Source: Pelodera strongyloides
Taxonomy: Eukaryota > Nematoda > Chromadorea > Rhabditida > Rhabditidae
NCBI GenBank assembly: GCA_036852015.1
Contig: JAANDG010000293.1
Coordinates: 62,001 to 126,000, forward strand
Length of the DNA: 64,000 bases
Reading direction: 5' to 3'
Shown here: positions 22,520 to 33,700 of the stretch, one piece after another
Position numbering within the stretch: the stretch's first letter is position 1
Layout: each line of letters starts with the position of its first letter
Made by a program: the position numbers and the translations under genes
The notes under the pieces: generated by a model
Seen by the model: only the letters and a program-made list of their open reading frames with translations
Databases searched by the model: none
What the model was told of the DNA's origin: nothing

Positions 22520-24610
22520 AACACCCAAATTCTGATCCAAAGCCTAAATGCTTCAAGAAATATACAGCAAACTAATTGTATGTGAAATGATTGTGAAACA
22601 TGATGAACGTAGTACAGCACTATTCACAATACACTTGATAATCACACGGTGTTTTAAATGAGAATGACTCGTCAATATAAAAAAACAAAGATATTTGCAT
22701 GAGAGTCAAAACAAAGAATTTGCATGGTGGAAACAGAGCAAGGAGTGAAAACAACGCCCAATGACACCATCCTAGGCTAAATGAAGGATTGAAATTACTC
22801 AACAACACTGGGGGACACACTTAGCATACAAAAAGAAGTTACACATGCTAATAAATAGACTAACTATAAGATAACAAGAAGTTGTATGTGGTTTTGCTTC
22901 GATCGGTGGTGGTGGGCGGGCGAAAAATACGCTGCGTGCCTAACCAAATTTGGCTAGAGTCAGGCTTATAAAGTTGTAAACTACGGTAGTAACCGCAGTG
23001 TATAGAACATACGGATGGGGCACTCCAAATTATTAGTTCGCTGTTTCTGTTATATGAATACTTTATTTAGTGTAATCCGAAAATAATAACAAATTATATA
23101 AGTAAAGAATAAATTAAGGAAGGAACATGTTTTAAATCACAAAGTGAGTTAGGCAAAGTACAACACTGACATGGTCTTGTGAATGTTAAATAGTAGTGTA
23201 TGATGTATCTATATAGGTCATATTGGTTATAAGCTATTGTTTTCAAGGGCCACATCCTACGATTGCAGAAAAGTATATTAATTTTAGCGGGCAACAAGTT
23301 TTGGAATACAAAGTAGACAACCCGAAAGTTGTCCAGCCCGGTAAAAAGTGTATAATATCGCCCATATTAGAAGTAAACTGTCATAAAAAGCATATGTCAT
23401 AAAAGCATAAAAAGCATATGTGTGCATAAAAAGCATGTCATGCAAAAAAAAAACATTTTATGTGTTAATAAATATTTAATATTTAATATTGATCACTAAA
23501 ATAATCATCTTAACTAATGATAACCTTACTGGTCCGATATTTAGTAGGAGACACGAAGGCAACAGTCTTCATGAGAATGAAATATAGACCGAGATAGAGC
23601 CTCTATAAATTGATAATGCTTCGGAACCAATTTCATCAATACATATTGGTTTTCAACATAAGTTACCAAACATGTGACAATAGTTTACTTACCTATATCT
23701 GCGCATCCCGACCCTCTGTTCTGTGGATTACAGCAATGAGTCGGGCTTAGATTACAGTAGTGGCCAGCCTACCGCAGTGTTTCCAATATAACGGCCTTAC
23801 ATGAAACTCTGCTTTTAATTTTCGAATTTTTCAGAAAAAAATCCGCGACAACATCGGAGTTCTCCGGAATGTACAAACACATGCTATTCAAAACAAAGTC
23901 GTGGCTCTGGTTTTTATTTGAACTTTTTTGTGTGTGTATGAAAAGGTTTATGATCAACTAAATAGGAGACTAACTAATACGGCGCACGATACAATCTCTC
24001 GTCAAACCAGGCCAATCTATGATACAGACCCGAAAAAAATGATTACGTCATTTCAGTGTGGGTCAAATAGTGTCGGATATTTGCACTTTTATTTTTGATA
24101 TTATGAATCACTGATCAAGCTCATAAAGCCCAGCACCCACACACTGGAAACGTCCCAGATGGCACGTCTGTTTTCTTTTTACATTCATATAGTAGCAAAT
24201 AGAGCCGCAATTGGGTTTTTGTCTATATCAACAATGCATGAATATCGCAAGATCAGCGCCAAAACACATAAGTTGCTAGCTCTGCAACTAGACAAATACT
24301 GAGTCATGAATAAATAATATGCACCAAGAATCAGTAATATTCAGTGCAAAATGAGTGCAAAATGTTTGCAGAAGGATATCCCAGGATTGTAGGCTCTTAT
24401 GGATCGTTGGCAACATGGACTGTGCGTCAATCTGGACTGTATGCGGCGCGTCTTTTGTGGGCCAATCAAGCGCCGCGCACAATATCGCTGCGTTGGCGCA
24501 CACATAGATTCGTTTTCGTTATGAGAAGGTTTATCTTTTATGAGTGGCCATAGACTGGACTTTGAGATATTGTGGATATGAATATGTAAAACATAAACCA
24601 ATTCTATCAT
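22520..24610. other. Intergenic, no gene seen
   Basis: This is the upstream flank of MGAT2. AT-rich; short open frames on both strands lack splice support. A small cluster of AAAAAGCATATGT-type direct repeats lies at 23380-23440. Confidence 0.5.
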
Positions 24611-24618
24611 ACACATAC

Positions 24619-24788
24619 TTAAAGCGAAATGCTAGCCCCTTTGGAAAATTTGCATATGATAAGCAAATCCTATGTATCCTATGTTAATTTTGTACGATCG
24701 TCCACGGCAATCGTACAAAATTAGCATAGGACACATAGGGTTTCCTTATCATATGCAAATTTTCCAAAGAGGCTAGCATTTCGCTTTA
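24619..24788. mobile_element. Foldback MITE, family A
   Basis: A 170-bp copy of the palindromic TTAAAGCGAAATGCTAGC element, almost identical to the copy at 16608 and with the same GATCGTCCACGGCAATC centre. Intergenic. Confidence 0.85.
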
Positions 24789-25299
24789 AGAGCAATTGCA
24801 TATTTAAACAAACCAATAGTGAAGTCTGGTGTTACGGGAAAAGAAATATCCGAAAAGAAAAACGCGCACTTTTCCAAATAAACTTACACTTAGTTTGCTG
24901 CCTAGAATAGTTTATAGTTTTTAGAGAAAATCAAAACAAAGTTTGTTTACCACTGCTATTTCCCTACACAAACCAGTTCGCATATTCACTTGAAATACAC
25001 ACAGACGTGTGTCGGTTTTGGGGGACACTTTTTTGACAAATACATACATGCAATGCTTGTCGCCCTCTCAACACTAAAAAAGACTCTCCATAAGGATATC
25101 TTGGGAAAGATGGGGATAGTTGAGGACTGTCACAATTTAAAGACGATAATTAGCATAATAGGATAAATTTGCAGAAAATGTTGAGAGAAAGAAAAGACGC
25201 GGGATGAGTTCCTACTCATGTATGTCATGATGTACAGTATTGTTTTGAAACGAATCATTGTAGATTGTAACTGCGATTTCATAAATATGCAAATTTCAT

Positions 25300-25600
25300 G
25301 ACCGTTCGCGCCGGACTCTGGTCTTCAACCGCGAACGCCCCTTCTTTTTGCCCCCCTACGCGGCTGGCCGGGGGCCCCCTGCGCGGTTGGCTGGGGGTGC
25401 GCTGCGCGGTTGAGCTCCCCGAGGCACCGCGCACCCAGCCGCGTAGTTTGCATACTACGCGGCTGGATGCGCCCCCCTCTGCGCGGTACGCGGTTGACTA
25501 CGCCCGCACTGGAAACTGCGCGGCTGGCTACGCGTGCACTCCAATTTGCGCGGCTGGCAGAAGGGGCGCTGCGCACCCAGGAACGTAGGAGGAGCACAGA
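25300..25600. repeat. GC-rich repeat block
   Basis: A GC island with many GCGCGGTTGGCTGGGGG and CTGCGCGGCTGGCTACGCG motifs. It is related, in inverted orientation, to the GC-rich part of 7070-7290. The overlapping long open frames on both strands follow from base composition. Confidence 0.6.
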
Positions 25601-26118
25601 GGTCATAATACAAAACATGGAAATGCAGCTGTTCACAATACGTTTCTCGAACAACATGCAACATCGCTTTGGTCGAAGTCTGCTCCCACTGTCCCAACAA
25701 TTTGTAAACAATAATGAGAGGATCAATAAACACGTATTTCTCTCTGCTGTATATGTCAACCTAATCGGCATATGTAAAATTTCCTTTCCCAAAAGTTGTA
25801 GCAAAGTGAGGCAGCAAATTTGGCACAGCTGAGGAGATGGGTATCTGGTAAATAATATATTTATCATATAAAGTCGAAAACTACGAAATGTATCGCATTC
25901 CGAGCATTCGAAATGAAATTTGCGGAAAAATAGCACCAGCAAGCTGAAACAGGGACATAATATACAGATCATGGGCTTATCCCTAGTTATCAGAGAATTA
26001 ACACTAATAAACGAAAGCTCCGGCACTTCTAGTGATTAAGTTGGGCATAAATGCTGATTATTCGTAGTGTATGCGGGGACTGCCGCTAATGTTACACTAT
26101 CAAATGCATGCAACACTT

Positions 26119-26306
26119 TTAAAGCGAAATACCGGCCGGTTTTTGAAACGCATCGTGGACAACTGAACTCCTACGTATTTATTCTAAGTTACTCGAATTT
26201 AGCTCGATTTTTATTATAATTTGATGTTCCTTTGCATAAGCTGCATAAGCATAAGAATTATGGTGTACTCGACACGTTTCAAAATCCGGCCCGTATTTCG
26301 CTTTAA
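26119..26306. mobile_element. Foldback MITE, family B
   Basis: It begins TTAAAGCGAAATACCGGCCG, followed by GTTTTTGAAACGCATCG, and ends with the diverged complement CGGCCCGTATTTCGCTTTAA. The centre is AT-rich with GCATAAGCTGCATAAGC. The outer 12 bases equal those of family A. Copies lie at 30882, 34528, 35229, 38793 and 46945. Confidence 0.85.
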
Positions 26307-26309
26307 GTT

Positions 26310-27226
26310 AAAGCGCGACAGTAGATAAACATAAAAAACATAAGTAACATCGAACTGGTCAGCGCTTCATAATAACACGACCTACTATTCTCTATCTATC
26401 TAAAATTATTGAGGCTCAAAAAGAAATAAAACTCAGGTACCGATAAAACCGGAAATAACACGTACTATTTACTTTTAGAGGAGAGTTCAAAACCGGTGAC
26501 CTGTTTACTTATATTAAATAGACAGGTTAAACCAATTATTGTTTTATTTATTACGTGTCTAATGTCACTGTTGTTAACGCAAGGATGGCTAACTAAAGTT
26601 CACATCAGAAAAATATTACTCCAGAGCAAATGGTAACAAACATCATTGTTCTTTAGCCTATTTTCTATTTTTTGTAATGGAATAGGGTTAGTAACCATGG
26701 TCATGAAGAAGTTTATTGGTTTATTTTTATACGAAGAAATCTTGGCCACTTTATGTATGGCCACTTCAAAAAGACTACATTTTCTTCCACTAAAGTGAAG
26801 GCAGCTTATCGCTTATCTATTTAAACATAAAATAGAGATAAGAAAGACACAACTGTCGAGCACAGAGAAAAAACTTCGTGAAATTGCAAGATTTGAGAAG
26901 ATTACTGCAAAAACTGCATTCCAAAACACACAAAACTAGTAGAATTATCCATTTATCGCCCAAAAGAAACCCCCCAGTGATCTACGTAATTTAGTTAGCG
27001 AAAATATTTTTTTACGGTGTATATCCAGTTTATTGAAAACAATAAAATTTTGAGGGGTTTTAGACAATATACAGGAATTTAATTTCAAAAATATGAATCA
27101 GCACAGGTGACAAATCTTAAGAGCAATCGAAATGGATGCATAATATTTAATCTACGTACGTAGCAGTCATTTATGTATTAAATAACACACAATGAAACGG
27201 TGTTATTGTCTCGCTATGATACACAT

Positions 27227-27272
<46 letters not shown>

Positions 27273-28440
27273 CTATAATTTATGCATACTCCACGGGGTA
27301 GACTAGAGAGATAGAGAAAGAAAATAAACGAAAAAAAAAACTTTTCCAGGGCAGTTAATTGTGTACCTATTCTTTTTGATGCTGTTATTTTTCTAAAGAA
27401 TTTCTTTCTCCGTTAAAAAATAAAGAAAAGGAATACCACACTATGTTCGCGAATTTTTATCAAAACAAAAGTGAAGAGGTTGTGTAACAAAAACAAAGAT
27501 GTTCTAGTTTCGTTGAATATTGTAGGCAAAAGGAAATATCGATGAAACCGTAATTAACGAGAGTTTTTAACAGTGACCATGGGAAAACATAGTCACACGC
27601 GTCACGCATATTTCTTTTCACGGTAAATAAGCGGGGCCACAGGGGAGCGAGGAGTGCGCGATTTGTCCGCGAAGATGCTTTTCCGCTCTAGGGGCGCGCC
27701 ACTGATGCGCAACAAGTTTTTTTTGTTTCCCGCATTTCGAGCGAAATGGGCACACCTGTGGCGTATCCCGTGTGGGTGGGATGCACCTCTTGCTTGGATA
27801 AACCTGCCGTTTCTCTAGCCGTCCACCGTCGAAAGTTACGTAAAATCTGTTGACCACGAGACAGCCTTGGTTATTGGTATACGCTCATACATGAGCCAAT
27901 TAGCTGATAATATAAGAGCTCTTTGAAAATCATATATATATATATATATATAAATATTCTTTCCTAATGATTACTAATTCCCATAGATTAATTTATTTAT
28001 GGCTTCATGATCACTCAAGGACTTCTGCTTATACGGTATAGGAAATAAAAAATTCTTGGTACATGAAAAAAGGATCCATTTATACAAATACAATCAGTCA
28101 CACCATGTTCATGAAAAAGAAAAAGGGCAATTAAAACGATATAGACAAAATAATGATTATGATCATAGTTGTTAGTTCACAGCTAGTTAGCAAAATATGT
28201 TTCGATGTATGTATCAATAAACTATACATAAAATAAAATTTGTGACAACAATCGATTCGATAAGCTACTATTCATGAATAACTTGTACGTTATCGGAGTG
28301 TAGGGTTTAAAGCATTTGTGTTGAATACAAATGCATACATTGAGTTTTCTCCATGAGGTAAGTGACACTCCCAGGGGTTACTTACAAGAAAGGAAAGGCG
28401 CTTTTTGGTGGAGAAAAAGCGGACACATATTTCAAGGCTA
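26310..28440. other. Intergenic with TA microsatellites
   Basis: A perfect (TA)n tract of about 38 bp lies at 27232-27269 and a shorter one at about 27931-27951. A small GC-rich patch at 27630-27800 contains an open frame without recognizable motifs. No gene is supported. Confidence 0.55.
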
Positions 28441-28447
28441 TTCCTTG

Positions 28448-28450
28448 CTT

Positions 28451-28494
<44 letters not shown>

Positions 28495-28556
28495 GTTCCT
28501 TTTCTCAATCTTTCTCTCTCTCCCTCTCTCTTCTCTCTCTCCCCCCTCTCTTTTTT
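28448..28556 (+). repeat. (CT)n microsatellite, interrupted
   Basis: A perfect CT tract of about 42 bases, then an interrupted pyrimidine stretch to about 28556. Open frames across it give Ser-Leu repeats and are artefacts. Confidence 0.85.
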
Positions 28557-28599
28557 TTGATTCCCGTATTTCTAAGCTTCTTTCTGCTCTTCGTTGAAT

Positions 28600-29680
28600 A
28601 CCAGTTTTTCAACAATTGAGCAAAGATTAACCCCAATATCATATGCCATATCAACTCACAACTGGAAGTTTTTGCTTGTTTGTTATTTGTTGATCAATAT
28701 CTGGCTGGGGGCTCCTGCTAGTGATGTACAGGTGGTGCGCCAAGGGTGCGCGAAAGCTGAATCATTCCGGTTGGCGCACATATGGCGCATATATAGCTCA
28801 CTACGCAGTCTAACGACCTTGGATTAGATACCATATATACTAATTACATTGCACAACTAATCGTAAGAACTAAACTAATTGCAAATAGCACAAAGTACAC
28901 AAGTGTAGCAACAACTAACAACTATAAATATTCATACGCACGTATATGGTTTGCCCTTCTGTGATATTGGATACGTTCAATAATATAGTGTTTATAATAT
29001 AAACGAAGGAATGGCGTATATACAAACATTCGAGAGAAATGAATTGCTTTTGATTGGTTAAATAATACGAGAGATGGTCTTGAATAAGAGAATGTCCTTG
29101 AAAATATTGGATCCATAAACATCATAACATCACGAGCAAATGCTGATTTGTTATATCGCATAATAACATATCGCATAATAACAAGGCTCTCTGGTCCTAA
29201 CTAAGGACCCGATGGGATAATAAATGCATAACAATCAACATTTTCTGCTTCCATCTAGCAGAAAACATTACAGTAAAAGCTGATTAATTCGCAGTGAAAT
29301 ATCATAGCGCAAAATAAGAATGTAATTAATACCCATAGAAATTCGCATATAAAAGCAAAACAGAAAAACACTCGCTTTCCCACGATGTATACGAGTTAGA
29401 GCTAGCGCCAGAAAAATATTTAGAAAAATGTAAATTATCAAAGCGATATGGCACATGGGATGGGTGTTGTGAAAGTTTCAAGCGCTGCAACAAGCAGTTC
29501 ACAAACCACGTGCCATACCGCTTAGTGACGGGGACACAGTGAAAAAGGGTCCAAAATTCAAGTACATGATAGATAATTGCTTGGCCTCTGAACTGGAAAC
29601 AATTAGTTGTAGGAAACGAGAAGATGACGTATTTAGTTATTAGTTCATTAGTTGTTCTTGGAACAAGTAGCTGAATATAT
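28600..29680. other. Intergenic, no gene seen
   Basis: AT-rich DNA without splice-supported coding sequence or clear repeats. Confidence 0.5.
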
Positions 29681-29685
29681 TGGGT

Positions 29686-29735
<50 letters not shown>

Positions 29736-29807
29736 TGAGAAATGTAAAGAGACATTGAGGAAAATGACGAGAGCAAAATCGAGTGAAAGTGAAAGAGAGA
29801 GAGGGAG

Positions 29808-29856
<49 letters not shown>

Positions 29857-29860
29857 TTTT
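29686..29860 (+). repeat. (GA)n and poly-A tracts
   Basis: A GA microsatellite (about 29688-29728) is followed by degenerate GA-rich DNA and an A run of about 38 bases ending near 29851, then a T run. The A/T junction marks the 3' tail of the minus-strand SINE next door. Confidence 0.8.
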
Positions 29861-29865
29861 TTTAA

Positions 29866-30135
29866 TTTTTTTAATTTGTTTTACGCTTCAAGAGCGTGCA
29901 CCTTTATTCAAGGGAGTGCAAATGACAATTTCAAGGTTTTGCTTATGACATGTTCCGCAGAGGTCCTGAGCAGTAGGCGACGAGTTCCAGATGACAAATT
30001 GCTCGATGTCTTCGGGCTAGGGCCAGGAGGGATCGCCCATGATGCCCTCGCCTGGTCTTGGTTTCAAAGATGTCACGGGCCAGAATCGAACTCGGGTCGA
30101 TGACGAACGCGCTGCCACTGGACGACCAGGTCATG
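29866..30135 (-). mobile_element. tRNA-derived SINE
   Basis: On the minus strand it opens with GACCTGGTCGTCCAGTGGCA (A box) and CCGAGTTCGATTCTGG (B box). It continues through a core with CCCTAGCCCGAAGACATCGA and ATTTGTC, and ends GAATAAAGGTGCACGCTC with an AT-rich tail. The core matches the SINE at 17969; the tail matches the palindrome at 17215 and the fragment at 32915. So two SINE types share modules. Confidence 0.75.
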
Positions 30136-30519
30136 TTTGGTAGAAGGGTAGAGAGAATGATTAACGGTTCAAAATGATGGGGTTATTTGTAATTTATTTT
30201 AGGGGCTGATGTGTCTGTATATAGTGCATAGACGATGTCGACATTAACTAAACCGATCGCGAAGATCCATCTCCAGATTTACCAAACACGTAACTCACAT
30301 GTAACACCTTTTCTCCCTACGGTCTATGAAAGTTCCTACCCATAGAACTTAATAAAGCAATGGTTCTGTCTTTATCTCTACGTCCCCTCCTTCTCTCTCT
30401 CTCTCCGTATCCATCTCTCTGTCTTGTTAAATTACATATCTGTCTGCTCGAGTTCTAGAACGATCTGTTGTATCGGGGTATTACACAGCCCTGCTCATTG
30501 CTCTTTTTCTTTACGTTCT

Positions 30520-30523
30520 CATT

Positions 30524-30569
<46 letters not shown>

Positions 30570-30575
30570 TCTCTC
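30520..30575 (+). repeat. (CT)n microsatellite
   Basis: A CT tract of about 50 bases, 150 bp upstream of the leprecan-like gene start. Confidence 0.85.
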
Positions 30576-30722
30576 ATAGCACATCTGTTGGGCCAAGCTG
30601 CCATTGAGCCAAAAAAGATCGTCTGGACATTTTCTTCCTATTAATTTAGTTTACGTTTTGTGAATACATATTCCACAGTACTGGTGTCCTTAGCTAAAAT
30701 CAGCCGAATTGATCTCGAGGCT

Positions 30723-33700
30723 ATGCCATTATCAATAATCAACCGGTTACCGATCGGCTCAACAAAATTATTGATTGCCTCACTATGCTCTATTCTTTTG
30801 TGGAGCGAGACTGTGTGGGCAACTAATGAAGACCCAAACATCACTTTTGAGGTAAATTTATGACTTATTGATTTATTGCCATTAAAGCAAAATAGCTACC
30901 GGGTTTTGAAACGCACAGCGTACCCCTGCTTCCCTATGCATCATATGCAAGCGAGCTAAATTAGAATAAAAAATAGGCCCTGATTCGACCCCTCTTAGTA
31001 TGTATAACTGTACAAGAATGCAGATATTTGAGATGCGTTTCAGAAACCGGCTGGTACTTCGCTTTAGCGCTACTTATTTTATTGTCGTTTTCCTCAGTTT
31101 GAACAGTTCTGATATATAGGAACCTTATATTGCCTACACTTTATCGTTGTCTTCTGCTGATGCGCGGTGTCTTTTTCACACACATAATATATAAACTTAT
31201 AATTTAAAAACATTGTTATTCAAAGAATTTATTTCACAAGTTTAGGACCTCTTCCAAGCCGGCAAGAATGCCTACACGGCTAAGGATTGGGACGATTGCG
31301 TTGGTTTCATGCGAAGAGCGATGGAAGACTACGCGTTCGTTCTCCTTACATTGTCTTCTTTTTTTCAACTTTTACGGAGTCATGACGGTCTCTTATCATC
31401 TTTCATGCTTTAAAAATCATACTCTATGGATGACAATTCACATTTTGTTCCTGAGAATTACTGATGCTTTGCAGATAAATGTCCTGAGCCATGGACATAA
31501 AATTAGTAAACTATTATAGGTATTACAATGACGAAGTGATGTGGTGCCGTGAGAAATGTGGACAACAAATTCAACCCGAATCAGAGACCGGAATAAGTCA
31601 CACGTATTCGGTGGCACAGAGCGCACTCTGCCTATTACGGTATTATACTCTTTCTTATTGTTAGCTAATAAGCCTCGCAACGTTTGACGGTTTGCTTGAA
31701 GACAGTGTGCTCTAAATTTTGGAAGAAGGTTTAGCAAGGTTCCTGTCATGCACAGAGAGTAAGAATGAATCAGAGGCGGTATTCACCAACAGAGCCCTCC
31801 CTAGACTCACGGGCGCTCTGAATCGCTTCTTCTCTCGCACTCTCTACGCACTCTTTCGCTCCCTGGGGAGGTCAGGCAGGGCTCCCTACGTGTTGGAGAG
31901 GGCTCCCACTGGACCAGAGCGTTTCCAAGACACCGCTTATCAAATCAATTGAAATCCACCTAATTATCCAGATGCCAATTATAAACTAAATCAACATTTT
32001 ATTTATTTACTTCTCATTCAGATGTAAGCACGAACGGCTTACGGGACAGCGTCCTCCGCTCAAGAAACATCTTATTTGGTACGATATGGAGGAGCGTCTG
32101 CCTTATCGATATATGCATATCTGCTATTGGAATGTACGTTTCAGGCATTGAGTAAATCAGCGGAACAAAAAGGGTTTACGCTCTTTACACTCTTTCAGTT
32201 TCATTACAACCATGTTCAAAGTTCAAATCATGTTTCCACGATATGTCAAGTATGTTCTTCGACTTGGAGAAAGAGCACCTGCATGTGGACCAACATTCTT
32301 TAGCATTTACTATAACTAGTTTGTACCATTTACCCTATACCATATTTTACCATGGCTATTGTTAGTTGTTCTCATTGGGTACCGCTTGCAATAACTATTT
32401 TGGTGCTAGTGCCCGCTTTCCATCTTTATCGGTAGTACTCTATAGTTGATCGTACACCGATGGAAATGACTGGTTTTTCGGTAAAACTAAAATTTACTTA
32501 TTTTCTTGACGGTACTATTATGATTGATATTTTCCGATGATTATTGTTAATTGTTAAAATACTGTTTCAGAAAGGAGACCTGGATCACGCGGTCAAGGCA
32601 GCTTACACTTATTTGGTGAGACATCCCGAACACGAGGAAACACTTGAGAACCTCAAGTTCTACATGAAACAGGACGAGTACACTGATAATATGATGGTCG
32701 ACCTTATGAGAAGGGAATATGAGGTTTGTTAATCTTTAGCAGAGCTAAGTACATCGTTTCTAAATTTTGGGTTATGGTCACAAAGCCTCAATTATTGCTT
32801 TTCTTTACTAATTGTAAGCTAATTATGTCCTGTCTTAGAATATTTCTAAAATTCTTTACATCGTCTTAGAACCGACGTAAAAAGCAATGTAAGTAATTGA
32901 AAGCTTGAAAAACTGAATAAAGGTGCACGCTCTTGAAACGTAAACGATTTATATTTATTTATTTATAAAGTAAAGGAACGAACATCAATGTCACTATTCC
33001 GTCGTTCAGAATGCCTACATCACTGGTGTGACAGCGTACGAAGAGGAGGAATGGACACTCTGCGTGGACCAACTCGAACTATCTCTTGAAAAGGTGAGGA
33101 ATTTGTTATTGCTTATTATTGGCCCTCACTAGTCTACAGAAATTGACGCTGTAGCGATATTTGCCATTTATATCACGGAGTGGGCTGCAAGTTTTCACAC
33201 GATACCTTTATTGCCACCCTGCTGCGGACGGGAATTGAACTCTCGACATTCGTTGTGAGCAACAGCGCTAACCACTACACCATCGACACTATGTTAAACA
33301 CCAATATTGCAGGTTCTCCACGAAGATCGTGTGTGTCGTCTGGACTGTCAGGACAAGATCGACTGGAGTAGTGTTGAAGGCACACTGGAAATTGATGTCA
33401 TTGAAACAAGTGGGATATATATTAAACTCTTTATTTAGAAAACGAAAAAAAAAACAGTAACAAATGTAAATTTACACGAAAAGAGAGAAACACACACATG
33501 CTGAGCACATTCAAGAGGCTCAGCTTCTCACGCGGTGTAAAATTTATTGATCGGCATATTTGTTTTCCGATCAATAAATTAATAAATTGATTACATTCTA
33601 TCCCCAATCTGATTATCCCCTCCCTTTCTATACTCTCTCTCTCTCTCTCCCTCTCTCTCACGAGCTCATACTTCATTTCCTCCCTGATAGCAAAATTTCT

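Noticed and set aside
25298..26026. Open frames of 96-233 codons
   Set aside because: They cover a GC-rich repeat block; both strands are open because stop codons are rare in such DNA.
28331..28619. Ser/Leu-rich reading frames
   Set aside because: They are translations of a CT microsatellite.
29680..30103. Lys/Arg/Glu-rich frame
   Set aside because: It translates GA and poly-A tracts next to a SINE.
32150..32303. Possible extra exon of the leprecan-like gene after TTTCAG
   Set aside because: Exons 4 and 5 join in phase 0 and match the family directly (HICYWN then KGDLDHAV); the extra stretch has no similarity.
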